The position numbers were made by a program, and so were the translations under genes. The notes beneath the pieces are model-generated. The model was not told where the DNA came from and searched no databases. It was given only the letters and a program-made list of their open reading frames with translations. Of a stretch of DNA of 20,727 nucleotides, positions 14,497 to 20,727 are shown piece after piece. Position 1 is the first letter of the stretch. Every line of letters begins with the position of its first letter. The DNA is from JAWUXM01 sp034111325 (GTDB lineage: Bacteria > Pseudomonadota > Alphaproteobacteria > Rickettsiales > JABIRX01), in assembly GCA_034111325.1 (NCBI GenBank), contig JAWUXM010000012.1, positions 1 through 20,727 on the forward strand, read 5' to 3'.

Positions 14497-15693
14497 ATGT
14501 CAGCCGTATATTCCCTGCTTAATCAGCTCATCGCAGATAAAAACGATCTGATCGAAAATTGGTTTGCTAAAAAATTCCAAGAGTCTCCAGCACTTTTTTA
14601 TAATTCTGTCGATATTCGCCATTCCGGTAATAAACTTGCCCCGATTGATACGAACATCTTTCCCGCTGGTTTTAACAACCTCTCGCCTAAAAACCAAAAT
14701 GCTGCTACTGTTGAAGCTAAAAATTTCTTAGATAAAGATTATCCTGAAGCAAAAAAAATTCTCCTAATTCCTGAATCACACACGCGCAATTTAAGCTATC
14801 TCGATAATGTTGCTATCATAGCCCAAATGTTAACTCAAGCAGGGCGTGAAGTGGAAATTGGCAGCTTAACAGAAAATGAAACAATTAATGTCACAAGTGC
14901 CAATGGTACAGAATTAACCATTCAGCCACTCCAAAAAAATGACAGTATAATTTCCCTCACAAATGGCTTCACGCCTGATTTAATCATTATAAATAACGAC
15001 CTAACTTCTGGTAGTCCAGAAATCCTCCAAAACACTTCTCAGCCAATCATTCCGCCAGTTGGCCTAGGCTGGTACAAGCGCGATAAACACACGCATTTTG
15101 AAGCTTATAATCAAGTTGCCCGTGAGTTTTGTCGTGAATTTACTCTTGACCCATTTTTAATTTCTACCGAATTTGAATTTTGTAAAAACATAAATTTCAA
15201 GGCTAAAACAGGTGTTGAATGTGTCGCCATTGCCGTTGATAAAGTCTTAAATCGCCTCACTAAAAAATATGCTGAAATTGGCATCAAAGAAAAACCCTAT
15301 GTTTTCATCAAGGCTAATCGTGGCACATATGGTATGGGTATCATGACCGTCACTAGCGCTGAAGAGGTTTTGAGCCTCAATAAAAAAGAGCGCAATAAAA
15401 TGAATATCATCAAAAATAGCACTGCCAATGAGGAAGTTTTAGTGCAAGAAGGCATAACAACGATTGATACGCTTGACGGTGCGCCAGTTGAGCCTTTTGT
15501 TTATATGATAAATGGAAAAACTGTCGGCGTGATTTTACGCAGCAATAAAAATCGTAACAACCAAATTAGCCTGAATGCTAGCGGTGCAGAATTCACAAGC
15601 GCAGATAGCCATCCTGAATTTCATCAGCATTTCGCCTGCCATTCCTTAATCGCCCGCCTCGCTGCCTTAGCAGCTAGTCGTGAACATTATTAA
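14497..15693 (+). CDS. gshA: Glutamate-cysteine ligase, GshA_ferroox-type
   Basis: The enzyme joins glutamate and cysteine in the first step of glutathione synthesis. The 398-residue sequence matches the proteobacterial GshA family first defined in Acidithiobacillus, which is unrelated in sequence to E. coli GshA. Its signature KLAPIDTNIFPAGFNN (46-61) is followed by LIPESHTRN and PPVGLGWYKRDKHTHF, then KANRGTYGMGIMTV, the nucleotide-binding stretch. Length is near normal. The start ATG 14497 lacks a clear ribosome binding site. The stop overlaps the convergent hicB stop by four bases, so read-through in either direction would make antisense RNA. No gshB is in the window. Confidence 0.88.
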   Translation: MSAVYSLLNQLIADKNDLIENWFAKKFQESPALFYNSVDIRHSGNKLAPIDTNIFPAGFNNLSPKNQNAATVEAKNFLDKDYPEAKKILLIPESHTRNLSYLDNVAIIAQMLTQAGREVEIGSLTENETINVTSANGTELTIQPLQKNDSIISLTNGFTPDLIIINNDLTSGSPEILQNTSQPIIPPVGLGWYKRDKHTHFEAYNQVAREFCREFTLDPFLISTEFEFCKNINFKAKTGVECVAIAVDKVLNRLTKKYAEIGIKEKPYVFIKANRGTYGMGIMTVTSAEEVLSLNKKERNKMNIIKNSTANEEVLVQEGITTIDTLDGAPVEPFVYMINGKTVGVILRSNKNRNNQISLNASGAEFTSADSHPEFHQHFACHSLIARLAALAASREHY

Positions 15694-16019
15694 CTAAGCA
15701 ATTTAGCAGAAGCATAGCGATTTAGACTAACGTTTTCTTCAGCTGCTTTAATTGCCAATTCCCTATGTTTTTCTGGTGGAATGCGCATTACAAACTTCCC
15801 GCTATATCTTTTCTTAGATAGTGGCTCTGGTATTGCCTCCTTGTTTTTTCTCATATCCTTAACTACGTCCTTAACCAAGGCTGCCACACCACGCAAAGCT
15901 TTCAACATGTCTTTATCCAAATATGAGAGACTTGGAAATTCAGTACACAAAGCTACATGCTCACCATCCCCTTCTGACCAAACAACTCTATATGTATAAA
16001 ATTCAATATCATTTTTCAT
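15690..16019 (-). CDS. hicB: HicB-family antitoxin
   Basis: The 109-residue protein has an N-terminal HicB-like fold (YRVVWSEGDGEHVALCTEFPSLSYL) that would bind the toxin. A C-terminal ribbon-helix-helix stretch (GKFVMRIPPEKHRELAIKAA, continuing to LNRYASAKL) would bind its own operator. It follows hicA by 22 bases and has a strong AAAGG ribosome binding site of its own before ATG 16019. This fits the usual HicA-first order in which the antitoxin must be made efficiently. Its 3' end overlaps the gshA stop by four bases. Confidence 0.85.
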   Translation of the reverse strand: MKNDIEFYTYRVVWSEGDGEHVALCTEFPSLSYLDKDMLKALRGVAALVKDVVKDMRKNKEAIPEPLSKKRYSGKFVMRIPPEKHRELAIKAAEENVSLNRYASAKLLS

Positions 16020-16041
16020 GACATACCTTTAATTTTTTTAT

Positions 16042-16263
16042 TTATAGTAACACTTGCTTTACCTGATATGGCTTAGCCTCCTTACCATTTTTTTGAATAT
16101 TAATGCGAGGGTCGCCTTGCCAAGGTGTTTTATAGATTTTGTGGCTTGTACCATTTTGCCTTGCCTGCCCAAAATAATAATCACAAACTTGCACTAAATC
16201 CTTAAATTTGACCCCCTTCTGCTTTATCTGCATTAAACAAACCAATTCCTCTATCTTCTTCAT
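16042..16263 (-). CDS. hicA: HicA-family mRNA interferase toxin
   Basis: The 73-residue protein is a typical HicA: a small double-stranded-RNA-binding fold that cleaves mRNA. The catalytic histidine is H41 in NGTSHKIYKTPW, and the conserved NIQKNGKEAKPYQVKQVL end is intact, so the toxin looks functional. ATG 16263 is six bases downstream of a near-perfect -10 box, so the mRNA should begin at or next to the start codon with no leader and no ribosome binding site. That would keep toxin synthesis low relative to HicB. The module sits between oxyR and gshA without relation to either. Confidence 0.87.
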   Translation of the reverse strand: MKKIEELVCLMQIKQKGVKFKDLVQVCDYYFGQARQNGTSHKIYKTPWQGDPRINIQKNGKEAKPYQVKQVLL

Positions 16264-16269
16264 AACCGC

Positions 16270-16299
16270 ATTATAGTACCATTATTGATATCATGTCAA
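16270..16299 (-). promoter_or_regulatory. Near-consensus sigma-70 promoter of hicAB
   Basis: Read on the minus strand, TTGACA (16299-16294) and TATAAT (16275-16270) are both perfect hexamers separated by 18 bases. The TATAAT ends six bases before the hicA ATG, placing the expected start site on the A of ATG. The spacer holds a short TGATATCA palindrome that could serve as the HicB operator. Confidence 0.85.
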
Positions 16300-16307
16300 G
16301 TTTTTCC

Positions 16308-17165
16308 TTAATCAGCGACTCGCTTTATCACATCTGCAATGATTTTGATTTGTGCTTTGGTGCCATAATTTCTACGAGTGACTAAACCAATTTCACGATA
16401 TTTCTTAGGTTTGAGTGGCAAAAGCTTAAGATGTTTTTCATTTAAGCATGCGAATTTTGGCAAGAGCGCTGCGCCATTACCTATACGCACCATGCTTTTG
16501 ACAGTTTCGATGTTCGTCGCGTAAAAATCACTATATGAGTCACGACTATAGATTTGGCAGATGTCTTTGATATTTTCTGACATGCAATTCCCTTCCTCAA
16601 GTAACATTAATTCTTTATTAGCGATAATATGATCCAAATCCTTTGCGCTATATTTTGATTTTTTTGGTAAAGTTAATAGAAACTCCTCATTATATAATTT
16701 CCTATATAGATTCGTCTCATCAATTAAGTTTGGGAAATAAGCTAAGATGCCAACATCAATCTCGCCGGTCTTTAGCTTTGCTAGTAAATCAACAGTTTTT
16801 AGCTCAAGAAAAAATAATTTAACATCTGGCAAGGACTGCTTAAGACTATCAACAATCAGAGGTAATAAATATGGGCAAATCGTTGGAATAAGTGCTATCT
16901 TTAACTGATCTTCTTCACTCTGGATGTTTTGAATTTCCTTATATATTTTTAAAATAGCTTTAGCATGTTTGACGAATTGCATGCCTTTATCAGTTGTAAT
17001 AATCTGTCTTTTATTACGTTCAAAAATCTGCACGCTGATTTCTCTTTCTATTTTTTGCACCTGCATACTCAGCGCGGGCGCACTCACATTGCATTTACGC
17101 GCTGCTTGTGAAAAGCTTTTCAGCTCATCGATTGCTGTTATGTATTCAAAATCTCTAATATTCAT
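16308..17165 (-). CDS. oxyR: LysR-family peroxide regulator OxyR
   Basis: From ATG 17165 the protein has 285 residues and starts MNIRDFEYITAIDELKSFSQ, the classic OxyR N-terminus; an in-frame TTG six bases upstream is less likely. A winged helix-turn-helix (about 17-60) is followed by the LysR effector domain. The redox pair is LLEEGNCMSENIKDIC (188-203): C194 and C203 are nine residues apart, as C199 and C208 are in E. coli. The residue before the peroxidatic Cys is Asn instead of the usual His, a small departure. It is divergent from ahpC-dps-ahpD, its expected targets. No strong ribosome binding site is seen. Confidence 0.92.
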   Translation of the reverse strand: MNIRDFEYITAIDELKSFSQAARKCNVSAPALSMQVQKIEREISVQIFERNKRQIITTDKGMQFVKHAKAILKIYKEIQNIQSEEDQLKIALIPTICPYLLPLIVDSLKQSLPDVKLFFLELKTVDLLAKLKTGEIDVGILAYFPNLIDETNLYRKLYNEEFLLTLPKKSKYSAKDLDHIIANKELMLLEEGNCMSENIKDICQIYSRDSYSDFYATNIETVKSMVRIGNGAALLPKFACLNEKHLKLLPLKPKKYREIGLVTRRNYGTKAQIKIIADVIKRVAD

Positions 17166-17221
17166 ATGCAAATTAATATTTTTGTGCCATTTTTAGCAAA
17201 CAATCTAATGGCTATTGTTGT

Positions 17222-17265
17222 TAAGTAAAAAATAAGTTTTTAGTAAGTTGTTTATATTTTACTTA
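17222..17265. promoter_or_regulatory. Candidate OxyR operator in the oxyR-ahpC divergent region
   Basis: The exact inverted pair TAAGTAAAA (17222-17230) and TTTTACTTA (17257-17265) has centres 35 bases apart, compatible with two contacts by a LysR-type tetramer. A weak promoter TTGTTT (17248-17253), 16 bases, TATTGT (17270-17275) for ahpC overlaps the right arm. The region between oxyR and ahpC has no gene. Confidence 0.4.
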
Positions 17266-17319
17266 TGCATATTGTCGCAGTAATGTCAAATTCATTAATA
17301 ATTCAACAAAGGTAATAAC

Positions 17320-17871
17320 ATGTTAACTATAGGAGATAAATTCCCTGAATTTAATTTACAGGCAGTTCCAGCAGGAAAATACCCTGACTCAATCACTGAA
17401 GCATTTACGGACATAAGCAATGATACTTACAAAGGCAAATGGCTCGTGACATTCTTCTGGCCAAAAGATTTTACTTTTGTTTGCCCAACAGAAATTAAAG
17501 CATTTGCTGATTTAGCTGATGAATTTAAAGATCGTGATGCACAAATTTTAGGCGTCAGTGTTGATAGCGAATTTGTTCACTTAGCGTGGAAAAAGGATAA
17601 TGAAAACCTTAAAGATCTTGCAATTCCTATGCTTGCTGATGTTAAAAGAGAGTTGTCAAATGACCTCGGCATTCTCAACCCAGCAGCTGGAGTTGCAAAC
17701 CGTGCAACTTTCATCTCTGATCCTGAAGGAATCATCAGATTCGTTTCAGTAAATGATTTAAGTGTTGGACGTAACCCTAACGAAGTATTGCGTGTTTTAG
17801 ATGCTCTACAAACTGATGAGTTGTGCCCCTGTAACTGGAAGGCTGGCGAGAAGACTATTGAATTAAAATAG
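17320..17871 (+). CDS. ahpC: Peroxiredoxin AhpC, AhpD-dependent type
   Basis: The peroxidatic cysteine is C55 in FFWPKDFTFVCPTEIKAF (45-62). The C-terminal pair C169 and C171 (ELCPCNWKAGE) matches the three-cysteine AhpC of actinobacteria, which is reduced by AhpD rather than by AhpF. The presence of ahpD two genes on agrees. It destroys hydrogen peroxide, organic peroxides and possibly peroxynitrite in the cytoplasm. The 183-residue length is normal. AAAGG nine bases before ATG 17320 is a good ribosome binding site. It faces oxyR and is likely OxyR-activated. Confidence 0.95.
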   Translation: MLTIGDKFPEFNLQAVPAGKYPDSITEAFTDISNDTYKGKWLVTFFWPKDFTFVCPTEIKAFADLADEFKDRDAQILGVSVDSEFVHLAWKKDNENLKDLAIPMLADVKRELSNDLGILNPAAGVANRATFISDPEGIIRFVSVNDLSVGRNPNEVLRVLDALQTDELCPCNWKAGEKTIELK

Positions 17872-17880
17872 CCTTCTTTA

Positions 17881-17976
17881 TTTTTGGGCTCTTTTGCAGC
17901 ATTTTTAGCAAAATGGCCCAAAAAAACGTTCATTTACTATATCACTTTTCCTTGGCAGAATAATATAGTAAATGAA
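17881..17976. promoter_or_regulatory. Two consecutive hairpins between ahpC and dps
   Basis: Hairpin 1 pairs TTTTTGGGC (17881-17889) with GCCCAAAAA (17916-17924), with an inner TTTTGC / GCAAAA stem. Hairpin 2 pairs TTCATTTACTATAT (17929-17942) perfectly with ATATAGTAAATGAA (17963-17976). Neither ends in a T-run on the plus strand, so they are not simple terminators. They could stabilise the ahpC end, tune dps expression or form a DNA operator. Confidence 0.6.
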
Positions 17977-18004
17977 AAGTTAATAACAAAATAAAGGTTT
18001 TATC

Positions 18005-18433
18005 ATGACTAACAAAATCGATGCATTACAAGAAGTTCTAGCTAATAGCTATTCACTTTATCTCAAAACGCAAAATTATCACTGGAATGTAGAAGGACCA
18101 GATTTCTACTCTCTACATAAATTCTTTGAAGAACAATACCTTGATTTAGCAACTGCTGTTGACTTAATTGCTGAAAGAATAAGATTCCTTGGCGCCAAGG
18201 CTAATGCAAGTTTCAGCGCTTATAACATGCTTTCTTCAATTAAAGAAGCGAGTGGCAAGGAAGATGCAAAAACTATGGTCACAACTCTGCTTGCCGACCA
18301 AGAAAAAATCATCAAAATTCTTGATGATACGATCAAAACTTTTGAAGGTGATGAAGCAACAATTGATATTTTAATCGGTCGTTTAGAGATTCATCAAAAG
18401 CATCTTTGGATGTTTAAATCACTAACTAAGTAA
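18005..18433 (+). CDS. dps: Dps-family DNA-protection ferritin
   Basis: Dps forms a dodecamer that oxidises ferrous iron with peroxide and stores it, which suppresses hydroxyl radicals. The intersubunit ferroxidase ligands are all present with canonical spacing: H26 (NYHWNVEG), H38 (SLHKFFEE), D53 and E57 (VDLIAERIRFLG). The 142-residue length is at the short end, with no Lys-rich N-terminal DNA-binding tail, so iron detoxification may matter more than DNA binding. AAAGG lies before ATG 18005. It sits between ahpC and ahpD in the putative OxyR regulon. Confidence 0.93.
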   Translation: MTNKIDALQEVLANSYSLYLKTQNYHWNVEGPDFYSLHKFFEEQYLDLATAVDLIAERIRFLGAKANASFSAYNMLSSIKEASGKEDAKTMVTTLLADQEKIIKILDDTIKTFEGDEATIDILIGRLEIHQKHLWMFKSLTK

Positions 18434-18444
18434 ATAGGTATAAC

Positions 18445-18963
18445 ATGGCACAGCTAGAAGATTTAATTGCGCAAATTCCAGATCATTCAAAAGATATTAA
18501 AATCAATATCAAAAATGTTCTAAATAGCGAAAATTCACCATTGTCAGAAAAGCAAATTATGAGTACTGCGCTAGCATGTGCCATAGCTTTAAAACATCCC
18601 GCACTTATTGCCGCGATCAATGAAAAGTCTGAAGCAACGCTTGATGAAACTGAGCTCAATGCGGCCAAATCCGCAGCGAGTATCATGGGTATGAACAATA
18701 TTTATTACCGCTTTGTTCACCTCTCTTCAAACAAGGAATATGGTAATATTCCTGCGGGTCTGCGCATGAGCGTCATTGCTAATCACGGAATAGACAAAAC
18801 TGACTTTGAACTTTACGCATTAGCAGTCTCAGCGCTTAATGGCTGCGGTATGTGTATTGATTCACATGAGAAGATTTTACGTGAACATGGCATAAAAACT
18901 GAGCAGATACAGCATGCGGTGAAAATAGCCGCTGTATTAAACGCTGTGAGTTATCTAGTGTAA
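18445..18963 (+). CDS. ahpD: Alkyl hydroperoxide reductase partner AhpD
   Basis: AhpD is a thiol-disulfide adaptor and weak peroxidase that reduces AhpC; in mycobacteria it is itself reduced through lipoylated SucB and Lpd. The CxxC site is C134-C137 (NGCGMCIDSHEK), with H141 following and E122 upstream as in the mycobacterial proton relay. The 172-residue length is normal. It starts 11 bases after dps. Its TAA (18961-18963) overlaps by one base the ATG of the next gene, so translation is coupled into the biotin genes. If the mycobacterial route applies, its reductant comes from the 2-oxoglutarate dehydrogenase complex. Confidence 0.94.
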   Translation: MAQLEDLIAQIPDHSKDIKINIKNVLNSENSPLSEKQIMSTALACAIALKHPALIAAINEKSEATLDETELNAAKSAASIMGMNNIYYRFVHLSSNKEYGNIPAGLRMSVIANHGIDKTDFELYALAVSALNGCGMCIDSHEKILREHGIKTEQIQHAVKIAAVLNAVSYLV

Positions 18964-19598
18964 TGAGCAAAATCACAACAATTTCTGGCTGGGGGCAAAA
19001 GGCTAATTCCTTAGAAAATGCTTTATCTCTAGGTTCAGAAATTGTTGACTACCTCCAATATTCTCCGCAAGATTTTTTCAAAAAAGCAGAAGATTTAGCA
19101 CAAACTGATATTTTAATCGGCTGGTCACTCGGTGGGCAGATTGCTCTTGAAATAACCTCCATAGTTAAACCTAAGTTACTGGTCTTAATCGCCACACCGA
19201 TCAAATTTGAAAGCAATGATGATTTTCTGCAATTCCAAAAAGCGTTCGCAGAACATCCTGCCGAAATGCTCAAACGATTCAGCCTAGTTATTGCCCAAAA
19301 TGATCAATATGAGAAAAGCGTTGCTAAAAAATTAACCCCTGAAAACAGCCCTCATAATCAAGAATGGCTTGAATATTTAGCGCAAAACTCTTATCTAGAT
19401 AAAAACTTAGACTACCTACCTAAAACTTTGATCATTCACGGAAAAAAAGATATAGTGACCGATTACAAACAGGCGCAAATGCTCCACAAAAAAATCCCGA
19501 ACTCAGAACTTATTGCTTTTGAACAAGCAAGCCACGCTCTACATCTGCATGATTCTGAAGGCTTGAGGCAATTAATATTGGATCATGCTAAAAAATAA
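18963..19598 (+). CDS. bioH: Alpha/beta hydrolase, BioH-like carboxylesterase
   Basis: The 211-residue alpha/beta hydrolase has an oxyanion-side SGWGQKANSLE (8-18), the nucleophile elbow GWSLGG with S55, D163 in HGKKDIV (159-165) and H191 in ASHALH (189-194), a complete catalytic triad. The SGWG opening and the overlap with bioC point to the esterase that removes the methyl from pimeloyl-ACP methyl ester after two elongation cycles. It is shorter than E. coli BioH (256), with a reduced lid. The role rests on context; a different BioH substitute family is possible. Its ATG shares one base with the ahpD stop. Confidence 0.82.
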   Translation: MSKITTISGWGQKANSLENALSLGSEIVDYLQYSPQDFFKKAEDLAQTDILIGWSLGGQIALEITSIVKPKLLVLIATPIKFESNDDFLQFQKAFAEHPAEMLKRFSLVIAQNDQYEKSVAKKLTPENSPHNQEWLEYLAQNSYLDKNLDYLPKTLIIHGKKDIVTDYKQAQMLHKKIPNSELIAFEQASHALHLHDSEGLRQLILDHAKK

Positions 19599-20325
19599 AA
19601 TTGCTGTAGATTTCTCAAAAGCAGCAAAGCAATATGAGGAAAATGCTAACCTACAAAAAATTATCGCTGGCGAGTTATTCGCCAAAGCCAAAGCTACGTT
19701 TAACGATAATGATAAAATCATCGATATTGGATGTGGCACTGGTTTCCTCGGCAAACAAACCCGCCAAGAAAAACTAAACTGGCAATTAACGCAAATAGAT
19801 ATTGCGCCAGAAATGTGTAAAATTGCGCAACAAAATAACTACAAAACTATCATCGCCGATATGGATGATTTACCATTTAACGATGGTGAGTTTAACGGAA
19901 TCATCTCCTCTTTATGCTTGCAATGGTCAAATAACTTAACCCATAGTTTTACAGAATTTAGACGCATATCAAATGGAAAAATACTGATTGCCCTACTCGG
20001 TGACAAGAGCTTGGCTGAACTCAAATCTGCTAGTTCGCAACTTGTAAAACCACTACAAATCAGCCGCTTACCAAAACATGAAGAAATCGCCTCGGCACTT
20101 AAGAAGTCAGGTTTTAAAAATATCAAAATCACCCGTGAGGTAAAAAAGTTAAATCACGACAATGTTTTTCACCTCCTTCATAATATCAAAAGCATAGGCG
20201 CACGCAGCAAAAACCTACAAAAAGACTTTCTGGGGAAAACCTACTTCCAGCAATTAGCTAAAATCTACCAAGAGGAATTTAGCAATATCGCTAGCTGGGA
20301 AGTATTTTATATTGAGGCAAGTTAG
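19585..20325 (+). CDS. bioC: Malonyl-ACP O-methyltransferase BioC
   Basis: BioC methylates malonyl-ACP so that it can enter fatty acid synthesis as a disguised primer for pimelate, the first committed step of biotin formation. The 246-residue protein has the family opening VDFSKAAKQYEENANLQK (8-25), the SAM-binding IIDIGCGTGFLGKQ (45-58) and the BioC-typical SSLCLQW. It starts 14 bases inside the end of the bioH-like gene, so the two are translationally coupled. No other bio gene is in the window, and the next gene is on the opposite strand, so the transcript appears to end after bioC. Confidence 0.9.
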   Translation: MLKNKIAVDFSKAAKQYEENANLQKIIAGELFAKAKATFNDNDKIIDIGCGTGFLGKQTRQEKLNWQLTQIDIAPEMCKIAQQNNYKTIIADMDDLPFNDGEFNGIISSLCLQWSNNLTHSFTEFRRISNGKILIALLGDKSLAELKSASSQLVKPLQISRLPKHEEIASALKKSGFKNIKITREVKKLNHDNVFHLLHNIKSIGARSKNLQKDFLGKTYFQQLAKIYQEEFSNIASWEVFYIEAS

Positions 20326-20328
20326 CGG

Positions 20329-20455
20329 CATTTAGCACATGATCATGTAACATTTAATATTTATTGTTTTTGTAGAAAGCCTTACCATAAAATAGTCATG
20401 CTGAAATAAATTCAGGGTGACGACAAAGGCAAAATTTTTCTTTAAATGCTAAATG
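20329..20455. repeat. Inverted repeat unit and hairpin downstream of bioC
   Basis: CATTTAGCA (20329-20337) and its exact complement TGCTAAATG (20447-20455) bound a 127-bp stretch. Inside lies GTCATGCTGAA / TTCAGGGTGAC (20395-20421), a hairpin with loop ATAAA and two non-Watson-Crick positions, of the kind found as dispersed repeats. No T-run follows, so it is not a standard terminator, but it separates the convergent bioC and orphan genes. Confidence 0.5.
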
Positions 20456-20477
20456 TTAAACGACCACATATTATATT

Positions 20478-20727
20478 CTAGAACCCTCCTTCTCTGCCTC
20501 TGCCACTACTAGCAGATTGCCCTACCGTTTGCGCGTGCCCACCTAAATTTCTCCCTTGTGGCATCTCCTCCTCTCTCTGCGCTGCCTCTGGCATCCGCTC
20601 TGGGACGTCTTTGTGTATATAAGCAACTGATATCACGCTTGCAAGAACAACAGGAATCATTAATACTCCCGCAAGCAAAGCAGATATTGCGCCTATACCA
20701 CCCAGAATCGACAATATCACAATCCCT
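20478..20727 (-). CDS. C-terminus of an orphan membrane-tailed protein (partial)
   Basis: The frame is open to the right window edge, so only the last ~82 residues are visible; the GTG at 20720 is probably an internal valine and not the start. Two adjacent hydrophobic stretches (ILSILGGIGAISALLAGVL and MIPVVLASVISVAYI) form a membrane hairpin. They are followed by HKDVPERMPE, a charged and Gly/Gln-rich tail with LGGHAQ, and the end GRGREGGF. The layout and the IHxD and GGHxxQ-like signatures resemble the tail of the 638-residue orphan at 4224-6140 (VIHDDAREK, RGGHFAQ). The two may be members of one expanded family. Function unknown. Confidence 0.7.
   Translation of the reverse strand, partial: GIVILSILGGIGAISALLAGVLMIPVVLASVISVAYIHKDVPERMPEAAQREEEMPQGRNLGGHAQTVGQSASSGRGREGGF

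Noticed and set aside
17881..17924. Intrinsic terminator after ahpC
   Set aside because: The stem's ascending arm is T-rich and it is followed by A, not T, so it lacks the required T-run on the plus strand.

Overview
The window comes from an AT-rich proteobacterium, most likely an alphaproteobacterium and quite possibly a host-associated one. This rests on gene content: sucC-sucD, an adjacent tsaE and sugar-kinase-like phosphotransferase, an OxyR/AhpC/AhpD set, a GshA-type glutamate-cysteine ligase, and large orphan proteins with coiled coils or membrane tails. No tRNA, rRNA, CRISPR array or transposase gene was seen.

Layout. (1) 1-217 is the end of an unidentified acidic protein, followed by a strong intrinsic terminator. 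(2) 323-650 is a dispersed palindromic repeat split by a ~190-bp MITE-like element with perfect 16-bp terminal inverted repeats. (3) 645-2713 is sucC-sucD on the minus strand, divergent from tsaE and an AmgK-like phosphotransferase (2804-4187). (4) 4204-6385 is an accessory segment with a 638-residue orphan membrane-tailed protein. It is flanked by a 78-bp direct duplication of the 3' end of the phosphotransferase gene. (5) 6491-10481 is a minus-strand cluster: a KamA-family radical SAM aminomutase, two different ATP-grasp ligases and a GNAT acetyltransferase. (6) 10808-12085 is an orphan coiled-coil protein. (7) 12203-12427 holds a partial and a full copy of the palindromic repeat, ending on the stop codon of parE (12426-14387). 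(8) gshA (14497-15693) converges on a hicA-hicB module with a near-consensus promoter that appears to give leaderless hicA mRNA. (9) oxyR (minus) is divergent from ahpC-dps-ahpD, which runs directly into bioH-like and bioC genes. (10) 20478-20727 is the C-terminus of another membrane-tailed orphan that runs off the window and resembles the tail of the 638-residue protein.

How the genes work together. OxyR has both redox cysteines and should control the AhpC/AhpD peroxidase pair and the Dps ferritin; the biotin genes overlap ahpD and ride on the same transcript. KamA keeps the two aspartates and the PLP lysine, at the exact spacing seen in lysine 2,3-aminomutase. The cluster could therefore make beta-lysine and ligate it into a small amide or peptide that the acetyltransferase modifies. 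This is the best candidate for an undescribed pathway here.

The window is also rich in small insertion scars: the MITE downstream of sucD, the 78-bp duplication around the orphan gene, and a 61-bp insertion with a 13-bp duplication between kamA and the first ligase. That last insertion leaves a 25-codon mini-ORF joined by ATGA overlaps to both neighbours.
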